Shown here: piece after piece, positions 42,225 to 51,185 of the stretch
Numbering within the stretch: position 1 is the stretch's first letter
How the letters are laid out: every line of letters starts with the position of its first letter
Source of the DNA: Prorocentrum cordatum
Lineage: Eukaryota; Sar; Dinophyceae; Prorocentrales; Prorocentraceae
DNA: 64,000 nt
Assembly: GCA_963575745.1 (NCBI GenBank)
Contig: CAUYUJ010015502.1
Span: 198,067-262,066, forward strand
Direction of reading: 5' to 3'
Notes under the pieces: generated by a model
Told to the model about the DNA's origin: nothing
What the model saw: only the letters and a program-made list of their open reading frames with translations
The model's database searches: none
Translations under genes and position numbers: made by a program

Positions 42225-42650
42225 CAGTAGGAGGGCCAGCATGCCACCGCCGCATCCATTTTGGCATGCCCCGCATACGCTTCGCGGCCCCATAGGGAGC
42301 TCCCCCGAAGGCCCCAGTGGGCGGCCCGCATGCCAGCACCGCGCCCATTTCGGCACGCCCCTCACACGTTTCGTGGCCTTGTCGGTAGCTCCACCGAAGG
42401 CCCCAGCGGGAAGGCCCGAATGCCGCCGCCGCGCATTGTTTCGTGGCCCCATATGGAGCTCCACCGAAGGCTCCAGTGGCGGTGACCGCATGAGTTCCCG
42501 CCTCTCACTCTGCCGCTCGCACGTTTCGTGGCCCTGGCGGGGTCTCTACCAGAGGCTCCAGTGGCAGTGACCGCACGAGCTCCCGTCCCTCCTTCGGCGC
42601 ACCTCTCGCGCGCTTCGTGGCCCCATCGTGGGCCGATGCAGGAGGTTGGT
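42225..42650 (+). repeat. 88-bp-type tandem array, copy P2
   Basis: CTTCGCGGCC or TTTCGTGGCC at 42280, 42369, 42439, 42523 and 42613, with steps of 70-90 bp. Unit: TTTCGGCACGCCCCTCACAC, then GTTTCGTGGCC, then AGCTCCACCGAAGGCCCCAG. Plus orientation. Confidence 0.9.
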
Positions 42651-42659
42651 CACAGAACG

Positions 42660-43125
42660 CTCCCGGAGGGGGCGCGAAACAGCGCACGAGGACGCTCGCG
42701 CTGCCGCTCGGTGAGAGGACGCCCGCGCTTCCCGCGGGGGGGGCGTACGGCAGCCCGGACTGCATCCGAAAGATCGGTGAGTCGGGGGTGGACAGACCTC
42801 CAACCCTGACACGTCGATTCAGGAATTTGCCGTTTTCGGTTCGCGAGAGGGCGTCGCGGCCGTCATTTTTGCGGGTCCAGGTCCGTCGGTTTCGGTCCCA
42901 GGCCGTTTTCACTAAGGGGAGCTCTACTAAAGGGAGGTTTGTCCACCGCCGAGTGAGGTGCAGCGGCTCTCCTCCCATCCCTTGATCCGTCTTTCTCTCT
43001 CCTTCTTTCTGCTCCTTCTCCCAGTCTACAAGCAGGGCGCTGAAACTAGGGCCGCTTTGGGTTCAGGAGAGGGGGCTCGGATGTTCGGGCCGCTCCTTAG
43101 ATCTACGCCGTGGAACCTGCCTGTG
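42660..43125. other. intron sequence, nothing recognised
   Basis: GC-rich sequence between array P2 and element A5. No exon of gene 1 is evident. Confidence 0.35.
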
Positions 43126-43133
43126 GCCCAAGC

Positions 43134-43546
43134 TTCAGTCGGGCATGTCCCTCTACAGATGGAACCTTCCAATGCCAATTAAAATAGTCTGGGGACAATG
43201 TTTCTATTATTGTTTGACTCTGCTTGAGCATGTGTGGAGTGTGTTTTAGCAAAGCATAGCATAGCATAGCATAGCATAGCGCAGAGTAGACGGCATGTAG
43301 ATGCAGGTGTAGATGCATATGTAGCTGCCGGTGTAGATGTAGATGTTGCTTTCCTAAATGTTCCAACTCCTAGGTAGGGTCGCACTGGGATAAGTTGACT
43401 CTGCGTGGAGCATACAAAAAAACCCAGAAACTATGCGAAAATATGGGGAATCATGTTATTTGTGTGTATTCATTTGTGTGTCCTGGGGCCCCTTCAGTTT
43501 TATGTTTCGTCAAAAAACCGCCTGCAGGGGGACGTGCCCGACCTGA
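43134..43546. mobile_element. inverted-repeat element family A, copy A5
   Basis: Left TTCAGTCGGGCATGTCC, right reverse-complemented TCAGGTCGGGCACGTCC. Flanks GCCCAAGC and GCCCGGGC agree at 6 of 8. It keeps AATAGTCTGGGGACAATG and has grown to 413 bp, with a TAGCA pentanucleotide run (43250-43282), GTAGATG units and a segment (43430-43497) resembling the small intron at 46.3 kb. Confidence 0.85.
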
Positions 43547-43654
43547 GCCCGGGCCCGTCGTGGCCAGGGAGGCCCCTTCGCTCCGTAGGCTGCGCTCTCT
43601 GTATGGCACAGCGGAGACCCATGCCAAGAAGCACCAGGCTTGCCTTCTTAGGGG

Positions 43655-43800
43655 GGGAGGAGGAGGAGGAGGAGGAGGAGGAGGAGGAGGAGGAGGAGGA
43701 GGGAGGAGGAGGAGGAGGAGCAGGAGGAGGAGGAGGAGGAGAAGGAGGAAGAAGAAGAAGAAGAAGAGGAGGAGGAGGAGGAGGAGGAGGAGGAGGAGGT
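43655..43800. repeat. (GGA)n tract
   Basis: GGA and GAA units. Confidence 0.95.
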
Positions 43801-43945
43801 GGCCTCCAGGGTGCCCCGGGTTTCTTGGGTTTCGGTGGCCATGGAAGGCGTGGCGCTCCCACACCAGGCACCGACGGACGCCCTGGGGTCTCAGGGTTGG
43901 GTTTCTTGTGGAAGGTTTCGTGTGGTCGGGCCCCCACTGTAATTA

Positions 43946-44118
43946 CAGTCGGGGCGCTGGAGAAGGAACCCTCTTCGTTGGGGAGGGGCTCCGTGTTCCT
44001 TCATTGCTTCACCCGTTGCCTCAGGTTCTCCTTGGATGTTCGATGGGAAGGCGACGCTCAACTTCCTGAGAACAGGGGCCTCGTTCCTTCTTCAGGTTCC
44101 CTTAGCTCAACGCCCCAC
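43946..44118. mobile_element. inverted-repeat element family J, copy J2
   Basis: TA then CAGTCGGGGCGCTGGAG at the left. The right end is eroded to CTCAACGCCCC without the GACTG tip. Interior AGGGGCTCCGTGTTCCTTC matches J1 and J4. Confidence 0.8.
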
Positions 44119-44340
44119 TCCCTCGCGCCCCACTCCCTTTCCGCCCCGCCCCCCGCGGCCCCGCCCCCCTCCGACGCGCCGCTGAAGGCCCGCGAATGGT
44201 GGCAGCGGCGAAGCCGAGGCGCGCTCCTCGGCCTCGGCAGCATGCCCGCCTCCCCCCCCCGTCCTTGGATGGCCCAGAGCCGAAACTCGGGCGCATCCTC
44301 CGCCTCCTTCCTCCTCCGCCTCCGCCTCCGCCTACTCCTC

Positions 44341-44505
44341 CAGTGCCGTTTTTATTACATGCTCCGCGTGCGGATCATGTATTAAAAATGCAGGGATGTA
44401 GTGGTAAAAACAACGATGAGTTCATGCATAAATCTTACTCCTAAATTGATCATGTATTTAAGATCCTATATGTTTAAAAATCCTATGTATGAAACAACTG
44501 CCCTG
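44341..44505. mobile_element. AT-rich inverted-repeat element K, copy K1
   Basis: CAGTGCCGTTTTTATTACAT at the left, ACTGCCCTG at the right. It contains the palindrome ACATGCTCCGCG then TGCGGATCATGT. It matches K2 at 61.95 kb over most of its length. Confidence 0.8.
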
Positions 44506-44696
44506 TACTCCCCTCTCCTCCGGCAGAAGGGAGCTGGCCCGGACATGGATCTTGGTGGGCCCCGACCGCGGCGCCGGCACCCAGAGTCGGAGGGTTCGCA
44601 CGGCGCCACCGCACCCGTCTCGGCACGCCCTCCCACGCTCCGTGGCCGCGCAAAGGGGGGGCTCCTCCCGGGTTTCTCCGAAGGGCTTGGGCGACC

Positions 44697-44897
44697 CGTC
44701 CTCCTCCTCCTCCTCCTCCGCCTCCTCCTCCTCCTCCGCCTCCTCCTCCTCCTCCGCCTCCTCCTCCTCCTCCTCCTCTCCTCCTCCTCCTCCTCCTCCT
44801 CCTCCTCCTCCTCCTCCTCCTCCTCTTCCCTCCCCTCCTCCTCTCCTCCTCCTCCTCCTCCTCCTCCTCCTCCTCCTCCTCCTCCTCCTCCTCCTCG
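44697..44897. repeat. (TCC)n tract
   Basis: About 200 bp of TCC/CCTCCG units. Confidence 0.95.
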
Positions 44898-45059
44898 GGT
44901 CGCCCACGGCCCCAGGGGAAACTGTGCACGTCCCGCCTGCCTTGCGGTACTCACGCATGCACATCCTGGGGCCCCTCGCCTGGATGGTCTGCAAGCAGAG
45001 CGTCAGAACGAGGTGCCATCGAAGGGCAGACGTACCGTGATCTCCTCTGCTTCTAAAAA

Positions 45060-45923
45060 AGAGTCCCGACACGGCCAGGCAGCATTTGTTGGTGCCCAGG
45101 AGCTGTTGTCCCAGGGCATGCCGGAGAGAGAGGCCGAGGACGGGAGTTGGAAAGCGTTCCGTACCGTTGACGAGGATGCCGCGTTCAAGTACGCGCTCAC
45201 AGAGACCATGGACCTCTGGTATTCCCACTCTGCTACGACGGTGGTGCTACTTACACAGCACCCCAAGGAGAGAGGCAGCACCCGCCCGTTCGGTTATGAC
45301 GATTCTGGCTGGCCCACGTTCGAGCGATGTTCCTCGGAGCTGATCAAGCAAGGCAGGCGCTGGGATGCACAGTGGCCTGCTGTAATTGACCTCGGCCAGG
45401 GTGTGTCGACAGCAGCTGTGCGCAGGTGGCCCGTTGGACCAGACGACTTCGACACCCTCGTGGAGTCGAAAACTTTCACGAACGGCTCCGACTTCCGTGT
45501 GGTGAAGGCCGTCTACCGCAGCCAGAGCGAGGGCATGCTCGGCAGAATCCGCGAGATGGACTTCGGCAACAGCGGCGTGTCACAGATGACGGCCCCGACG
45601 TGCCGGGACGCTCTCCGTCTCGCAGGCTGCCTGCGGTACTGCACCAAGGTCCAGACTCTGCGACTCAACCGGTTGGGGCTCACCGGCGAGGCAATGCAGG
45701 CGCTGTGCCGGGGGCTGGACGGGCAGTCACTCCCTGCGTTGACAGAGCTCGTCCTCCACAACAATACCCTGGGGGACAAAGGCGTGGCATCGCTTGCGAA
45801 TGCGGCCTTCGCGGGTGCCCTCGCAGCCCTCGAGATTCTCGACTTGCGCTCGAACGGCGTTGGCGATGCCGGGGTCGAAGCCTTGGCAGCGGCTGCGTGG
45901 AACGGTGCCTTCGCAGAGCTGAG
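45060..45923 (+). CDS. second exon of gene 1: conserved domain plus leucine-rich repeats
   Basis: Reads DEDAAFKYALTETMDLWYSH, TTVVLLTQHP, GWPTFERCSSELIK then WPAVIDLG, the direct continuation of the first exon's family text. Ribonuclease-inhibitor-type leucine-rich repeats follow: LRLNRLGLTGEAMQALCRGL, LVLHNNTLGDKGVASLANAA and LDLRSNGVGDAGVEALAAAA, breaking in the next repeat at AELR. The left edge is uncertain; the frame is open back through the TCC tract, which is not coding. The right edge (45923) is set by the introner that interrupts the fourth repeat. Confidence 0.8.
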
Positions 45924-46128
45924 GCTCGGCGGCGAGCGAGGGGGGCAAATGAGAAGGAGAAGGCCTTCTCAGAAGGCGGCGGGGCTTCTCAGAAGGCCTC
46001 TGGCCTTCAGAGAGGTATTCTGTGTGTCCGGGGAAGGCTTAGAAAACTTCTCAGAAGGCCAGGGGACTTCCGAGCCTTCTGAGAAGGCCCGCCCCTTCTC
46101 ACTTCCCCCCCGGGCTCGCCACCGAGAG
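45924..46128 (+). mobile_element. introner: inverted-repeat element acting as a GC-AG intron of gene 1
   Basis: 205 bp. The leucine-rich repeat resumes exactly if AG|GC (45923/45924) is joined to AG|GC (46128/46129), giving AELRQLQLFDNSVGDAGAHA. Immediately inside, the left end TCGGCGGCGAGC and the right end reverse-complemented TCGGTGGCGAGC are inverted repeats. They continue through G-rich text to TGAGAAGG. GAGGC flanks both ends, a 5-bp target duplication. The interior is built of CTTCTCAGAAGG palindromes. Dinoflagellates are known to use GC donors and to carry introner elements. Confidence 0.85.
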
Positions 46129-46291
46129 GCAGCTGCAGCTGTTCGACAACTCCGTGGGCGATGCGGGCGCACATGCACTGGCGTGCGCCGCATCGGCTGG
46201 CCGCCTCTGCAAAATCCAAGAGCTGGTGCTCAGCCGCAACCGCGTCCAGGACTCGGGCGCCGAGGCGCTGGTGGGGGCGGTGGTCAGGAAG
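46129..46291 (+). CDS. third exon of gene 1: leucine-rich repeats
   Basis: Continues the repeat interrupted by the introner. LQLFDNSVGDAGAHALACAA is followed by IQELVLSRNRVQDSGAEALV. It ends at AAG before GAAATAAGC, keeping phase with the next exon. Confidence 0.75.
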
Positions 46292-46447
46292 GAAATAAGC
46301 ACACAGACACAAATCGTCGTCGATTCCCAGCAAAATATGGAAAATCTGGGAAGTGGGGGGGGAGACAAGCATCCAGGGAGTATGGAACATATTGTGAATG
46401 CTAGGGTGTGTCCCTATCTATTTGTGTGTGTCCCTGGGCCCCTTCAG
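46292..46447 (+). other. predicted GA-AG intron of gene 1
   Basis: 156 bp. Removing it joins GAVVRK to LSAGHLGKNGLFELNLCANM in frame. The 5' end is AG|GA, one of the non-canonical dinoflagellate donors; the 3' end is GGCCCCTTCAG. It contains the arms TTCCCAG and CTGGGAA. A related sequence with the same 3' end lies at 43430-43497. Confidence 0.55.
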
Positions 46448-46528
46448 TTGAGCGCCGGCCATCTCGGGAAGAATGGCCTCTTCGAGCTGAACCTGTGTGC
46501 CAACATGATCGGGGAGAGCGGTCTGTGA
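46448..46528 (+). CDS. last exon of gene 1
   Basis: 26 codons and a TGA. FELNLCANMIGESGL is a final leucine-rich repeat. The stop is 25 bp before element N. Confidence 0.6.
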   Translation: MSAGHLGKNGLFELNLCANMIGESGL

Positions 46529-46553
46529 AGCAGCGGCGAAGCGTCCCGACCTG

Positions 46554-46751
46554 CCTACGGTAGGTTTGCGTCGTGTCGACCAGCGGCGACCCCAGCGCGG
46601 GCGTTCAAGGTTGAACGCCGCCGGCGACCCAGAATCGATCGATGTTGAACGATCGGACGTTGCGGCAGCGGCCGATCGTTCAAGGTTGAACGATCCCTGC
46701 GGTGTCAAAAACCAACGCTGGGGTCGACACGACACGAACCTGCCGTATAGG
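46554..46751. mobile_element. inverted-repeat element N
   Basis: 198 bp. Left CCTACGGTAGGTTTGCGTCG then TGTCGACC; right reverse-complemented CCTATACGGCAGGTTCGTGT then CGTGTCGACC. The interior has GTTCAAGGTTGAAC palindromes. It abuts the 3' end of gene 1 and may supply its 3' UTR. Confidence 0.75.
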
Positions 46752-46759
46752 CCCATCAG

Positions 46760-47200
46760 AGAATATTATGAGAACCTCCTTTGGTTTACACGAAAAATTC
46801 TTATAACATTTCTGGCTGAAGCCGTTCTTATGCATCGGTGTTATGTCTCCAGAACCTTACTCCTGTTATGAGAACACCCTTTGGTTCTGAGAACATGTCG
46901 TGGTGGGCCTATCGGTATGCCAGGACGGCGGGTCCCTGTTCCAGGTCTGGGTGCCCTCCAGGGCGCTGGCCTCAGCATTGACTTTCGACTGGGGCAGCGC
47001 AGTCGCCCAACACTGGCGCCGCCACCGACGACGCAGGAGGCGATTATCGACGAGGCGGCGATGCGCAGCGGCAGCCAGCCACCACGCTCAGGATTATGAT
47101 GTTCCAACCTAGTTTAGCTTTGGCCACCAGAAAGAATTACGAGCACCAAAACAGTACCGAAACTCTAGGGTGTTGACGTGTCGGGCCCTGGGAGACACAC
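46760..47200 (+). repeat. dispersed repeat, copy 2 (copy 1 at 7.85-8.44 kb)
   Basis: GAGAACATG, GTATGCCAGGACGGCGGGTC, TCCAACCTAG, AAAGAATTACGAGCACCAAA and CGTGTCGGGCCCTGGGA match copy 1 in order. Confidence 0.75.
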
Positions 47201-47340
47201 GTCTGACACTGCTCCGACACCGCTTCGAGACTCTTTCGACACTTTTCCGGGTGCTCGAAACTATTTCTGGAATGTCGTCCTTAAGTAATGGAGGATGGCG
47301 ATTAATAAATGACCGGGGGTCGTGTTCACGCGGCGGCGCC

Positions 47341-47486
47341 CGGGATGACGATTAGAAAAAACCGGCCGCGGGCTGGAAAACTATGTTTAAGAATCGTTTT
47401 TATTCCAGTCAGAAGCTCGTGCAGAAATAGCAGGAAACTATGTTTTAAATCGTTTTCCCCCCCATGTTCTATTAATCGTCATCCCG
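47341..47486. mobile_element. inverted-repeat element O
   Basis: CGGGATGACGATTA at the left and its reverse complement TAATCGTCATCCCG at the right, 146 bp apart. Internally GGAAAACTATGTTTAAGAAT and GGAAACTATGTTTTAAAT are direct repeats of each other. Confidence 0.7.
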
Positions 47487-47531
47487 CATTACGATGGGAG
47501 CAACGTAAGCTCAGGAGTCATTCCAACAGCC

Positions 47532-47618
47532 ATGGGCAAGGCGGTCCTGGACATACCGACGGACCTCGCAGACTCTGGCACGGAGGCCAGCCTCCCCGGA
47601 GGGGGTCAGTCAGCAAAG
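47532..47618 (+). CDS. first exon of gene 2, small protein
   Basis: 29 residues from ATG at 47532 (MGKAVLDIPTDLADSGTEAS then LPGGGQSAK). It ends at AAG before GTCCTCC. The downstream frame fits in phase if the intron 47619-47938 is removed. No upstream exon is seen. Confidence 0.55.
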
Positions 47619-47938
47619 GTCCTCCTCCTGCTCCTGCTCCTCCTCCTCCTCCTCCTCGTCCTCCTCCTCCTCCTTCTCCTTCTCCTCCTCCTCCTGCTCC
47701 TGCTCCTCCTCCTCCTCCTCCTCCTCCCCCTCCTCCTCCTCCTCCTCCTCCTCCTCCTCCTCCAGCCACGCGCAGAGGGGGGTGGGGAGAGGGAGGAGGG
47801 CTTCTTAGAAGCACCCCTGCTTCTTGGAAGGCGCGGGCCTTCTCTATAGATGTAAGGCCGGCGCCTTCTAAGAAGCAGCCTCCTTCTAAGGAAGCCCTCC
47901 CCCCTTCCCTCCACCCCCTTGTGCGCGCCGCCACAAAG
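47619..47938 (+). other. predicted GT-AG intron of gene 2 with TCC tract and introner-like hairpin
   Basis: 320 bp. Both edges carry CAAAG then GT. The first 145 bp is a TCC microsatellite. The rest (about 47766-47935) is an inverted-repeat element with arms GAGGGGGGTGGGGAG and GGAGGGCTTCTTAGAAG. Its CTTCTTAGAAG palindromes resemble those in the introner at 45.9 kb. Confidence 0.6.
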
Positions 47939-48187
47939 GTGCTGCGAATCCCAGGCCGTGGAGAGGTAACCCTGCGCGTAGCCAGCGACACAACTGTAGC
48001 GGACGCGAAGCGGATGGCGCTGCGGCATCTGGCAGGAGGGGACACTCATGACCTGGAGGCGGACCCAATGACCCTGGGCCGTCTCTTGATGTCGAGCGGG
48101 CCGACGCAGCTAGCGGACTCTGATCTGGTGGTCAGCGTGCTTGATGATTCCTCTCGCTTCGCGGGGTGCGCGTCCGGAGCACGTTAA
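47939..48187 (+). CDS. second exon of gene 2, possibly ubiquitin-like
   Basis: VLRIPGRGEVTLRVASDTTV then ADAKRMALRHL and PMTLGRLLMSSGPTQLADSD. Strand-strand-helix order resembles a beta-grasp (ubiquitin-like) fold, but this is pattern-matching only. From 48146 the sequence is a copy of a flanking repeat (GATTCCTCTCGCTTCGCGGG), so the last dozen codons may not be native. Confidence 0.55.
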   Translation: MLRIPGRGEVTLRVASDTTVADAKRMALRHLAGGDTHDLEADPMTLGRLLMSSGPTQLADSDLVVSVLDDSSRFAGCASGAR

Positions 48188-49090
48188 GACTGGGCGTTGG
48201 GTGGTCTGCCTTGCTCGTCTGCCGCAAAGTTCATTCGTGTCGTTCTGCCCGCTCCAGGGCGCTGCCAGCGCCATGGGGGGCGGTTGCGCCACCCCCCTTT
48301 CAGCGCCGGGAGGAGCGTGCGAATGTCCACGAGGTCAATGAGCATGCACCGCGTGTCAGCACAGAGCAACACCAAGTTCAAATTCCGATGGGCATAGCAA
48401 CAACGCGCCATTCGTATACAATTCCGCTGGTCTCCTGGTGGTTTCGTGGGGCCGTTTGGGGGCTTCTTGGGGTGGGGGACTCTTGGAGGCTCCTTGGTGG
48501 CCCCTGGGGGCCTCTTTGGGACCTCTTGGGGCCTTTGGGGTGCCTCTTGGACCGTCTTGAGGCGCTCTCTGTCTTGGGGGCCTCTCGGGGCCGCCTTGTG
48601 GCTCTCTTGGGGTCCTTTTGGGCCGTCTTGAGGGCCTCTTGAGCCATCTTGGGGGGGTCTCTTTGGGCCATCTTAGGGTCCTCCAGGGCCGTCTTGGTCT
48701 TGGGAATCTCTGTGGCCGTCTTGGGGCCATCTTGGAGGCCGCCTGGGCCGTCATGGGCCCCCGGGAGTCGAAAAAAGAGAGAATGCGAAAATCTTGCAAG
48801 ACCCATCGGACAAGTAATAATGTTGGCTTTGGAAGCGCTCTTGGGGGTAGTCTTCGGGCCCTGTTGGGCCGTCTCAGGGGGCGCTGTGAGCCCTCCTGGG
48901 GCCATCTTGGACCGTCTTTGGGCAGTCTTGGCCCGTATTGGGGCCATCTTGAACCGTCTTGACGCCATCTTGGACACCCAAGAGGCCCAAAAGGCCCAAA
49001 TCATATATGTTCCATCGTTTTGTAAGGTTTTGAAGCCCAGGAGGGGTCCGCCAACTTTGTGTCGGTGGAAGTAGCGTGGCCAAGGTGGGG
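48146..49090 (+). repeat. CTTGGGG-type repeat, higher-order unit 1
   Basis: Opens with GATTCCTCTCGCTTCGCGGG, then ACGTTAAGACTGGGCGTTGG at 48181, a GC-rich segment, then about 570 bp of CTTGGGGGCC words. Confidence 0.85.
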
Positions 49091-49244
49091 GAGGGGGATT
49101 ATATATGTGTAAAATAATGCAACATGTCGCAAGTATGCAAACAAAAACCGTATACGTTGGATACTTTGCATTCAGGCGTTCGCCCGATACGTTGCACTAT
49201 AGCATCCGCGGGCCTGTCTCCAGCCTCCGGAAACACGTTCTTTC

Positions 49245-50100
49245 TGGACGTGGATTTCTCTCGCTTCGCGCGGTGCACGTCCGGAGCACGTTAAGACTGG
49301 GCGTTGGGTGGTCTGCCCTGCTCACCTGCCGCGAAGTTCTGCCGTGTCGTTCTGCCCGCCCCGGGGCGCTGCCGGAGGGCGGATGCACCCCTCCCACCGG
49401 TTCAGCGCCGGGACGAGCGTGCGAATGTCAACGAGGGCATTAAGCATTCACCGCGTGTCAGCTCAAGGCAACGCCAAGTTCCAAATTCCGATGAGCATAG
49501 CAACAGCGCGCCATTCATACACAAATCCGATGGTGTCTTGGTGGTATTGTGGGGTCGTTTGGGGGCTTCTTGGAGGCATCTTGGAGGCTTCTTGGGGGAC
49601 CCTGAAGCTTCTTGGGGGCCTCTTGGGGGGCCCTTTTGGGGCCTCTTGGGGGCTTCTGGGGCAATCTTGGGGCGCTCTTGCGCCGTCTGGCCCCTTCGGA
49701 GGCCGTCTTGGGGGCCTCGCGGGGCCGCCTTGTGGTTCTCTTGGGTCCTCTTGGGCCGTTTGGGGGGCCTCCTGAGCCTTCTTGGCCTCTGTGGCCCATC
49801 TTGGAGCCTCTTGGGCAGTTTGGGGGCCTTGGGGGGCCTCTGGGGCCGTCTCGGGGTCATCTTGGAGGCTGCTCGGGCCGTCATGGGCCCCCGAGAGTCA
49901 AAATAGGCGAGAACGCGAACAGATTGCAAAACCCATGGGGAATTCCATGATGTTTGGCATCTGGAGGCGCTCTTGAGGGTGCTCTTGGAGCGTGTTGGGG
50001 GCTTCTTGGGCCCTCTTGGGGCCATCTTGGGGCGTCTCGGGGCCGTCTTAGCTCCCTTGGGCCCCCCAAGAGGCCCAAGAGGCCAAAATCATAGATGTTC
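49245..50100 (+). repeat. CTTGGGG-type repeat, higher-order unit 2
   Basis: Same order as unit 1, with ACGTTAA at 49288. Segment 49640-50130 is almost identical to 50690-51180, offset about 1050 bp. Confidence 0.9.
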
Positions 50101-50299
50101 CTACGATTCTAAGGCCCAGAAGGGCTTGGTTGGGAGTAGTCGACGGATGTGACGCGACTCCAAGGGGGGTAGGGGGAGACACTATGATTTTTGAAGAATA
50201 GAATATGTTGCCATTACGCACGGATATGATGCATTGGATACGCTGTATTACAGCATTCGCGGACCTGCAACCGGCAACACGTTCCTTCCTGACGTGGAA

Positions 50300-51185
50300 T
50301 CCTCTCGTTTCGTGGGGTTCACGTCCAGAGCACCAGAGCACGTTAAGGTTGGGCGTTGGGTGGTCTGCCCTGCTCGTCTGCAGGGAAGTGCTGCCGTGTC
50401 GTTCTGCCCGCCCCGGGGCGCTGCCAGCGCCACGGGGAACGGACGCGATCCCCCCCCCCCGTTTGCGGCGCCAGGAAAAGCGTGTGAATGTCTTCGAGGG
50501 TCAGTAATTAAGCAGCCACCGCGTGTCAGCGGAAGGCAACGCCAAATTCCGGTGAGCATAGCAGCAGCGCGCCATTCCGATGCAATTCCGCGGGCATCTT
50601 GGTGGTTTCCTTTGGGCCGTTTGGTGGCTTCTTTGGGGCATCTTGGAGCCTCTTGGGGGGCCCTGGCAGCCTCTTGGGGGCCCCTTTGGGGCCTCTTGGG
50701 GGCTTCTGGGGCAATCTTGGGGCGCTCTTGCGCCGTCTGGCCCCTTCGGAGGCCGTCTTGGGGGCCTCGCGGGGCCGCCTTGTGGTTCTCTTGGGTCCTC
50801 TTGGGCCGTTTGGGGGGCCTCCTGAGCCTTCTTGGCCTCTGTGGCCCATCTTGGAGCCTCTTGGGCAGTTTGGGGGCCTTGGGGGGCCTCTGGGGCCGTC
50901 TCGGGGTCATCTTGGAGGCTGCTCGGGCCGTCATGGGCCCCCGAGAGTCAAAATAGGCGAGAACGCGAACATATTGTAAAACCCATAGGGAATTCCATGC
51001 TGTTTGGCATCTGGAGGCGCTCTTGAGGGTGCTCTTGGAGCGTGTTGGGGGCTGCTTGGGCCCTCTTGGGGCCATCTTGGGGCGTCTCGGGGCCGTCTTG
51101 GCTCCCTTGGGCCCCCCAAGAGGCCCAAGAGGCCAAAATCATAGATGTTCCTACGATTCTGAGGCCCAGAAGGGCCAGTCGACGG
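50300..51185 (+). repeat. CTTGGGG-type repeat, higher-order unit 3
   Basis: ACGTTAAGGTTGGGCGTTGG at 50340. A recent duplicate of unit 2 in its second half. Confidence 0.9.

Larger units (their letters stand above)
41880..45055 (+). other. large intron of gene 1 filled with mobile and simple repeats
   Basis: Inferred from the split protein family. It contains, in order, a CTTGGGG block (41935-42090), the 88-bp-type array P2, family A copy A5, GGA, family J copy J2, element K1 and a TCC tract. Both ends are uncertain by tens of bases. Confidence 0.6.
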
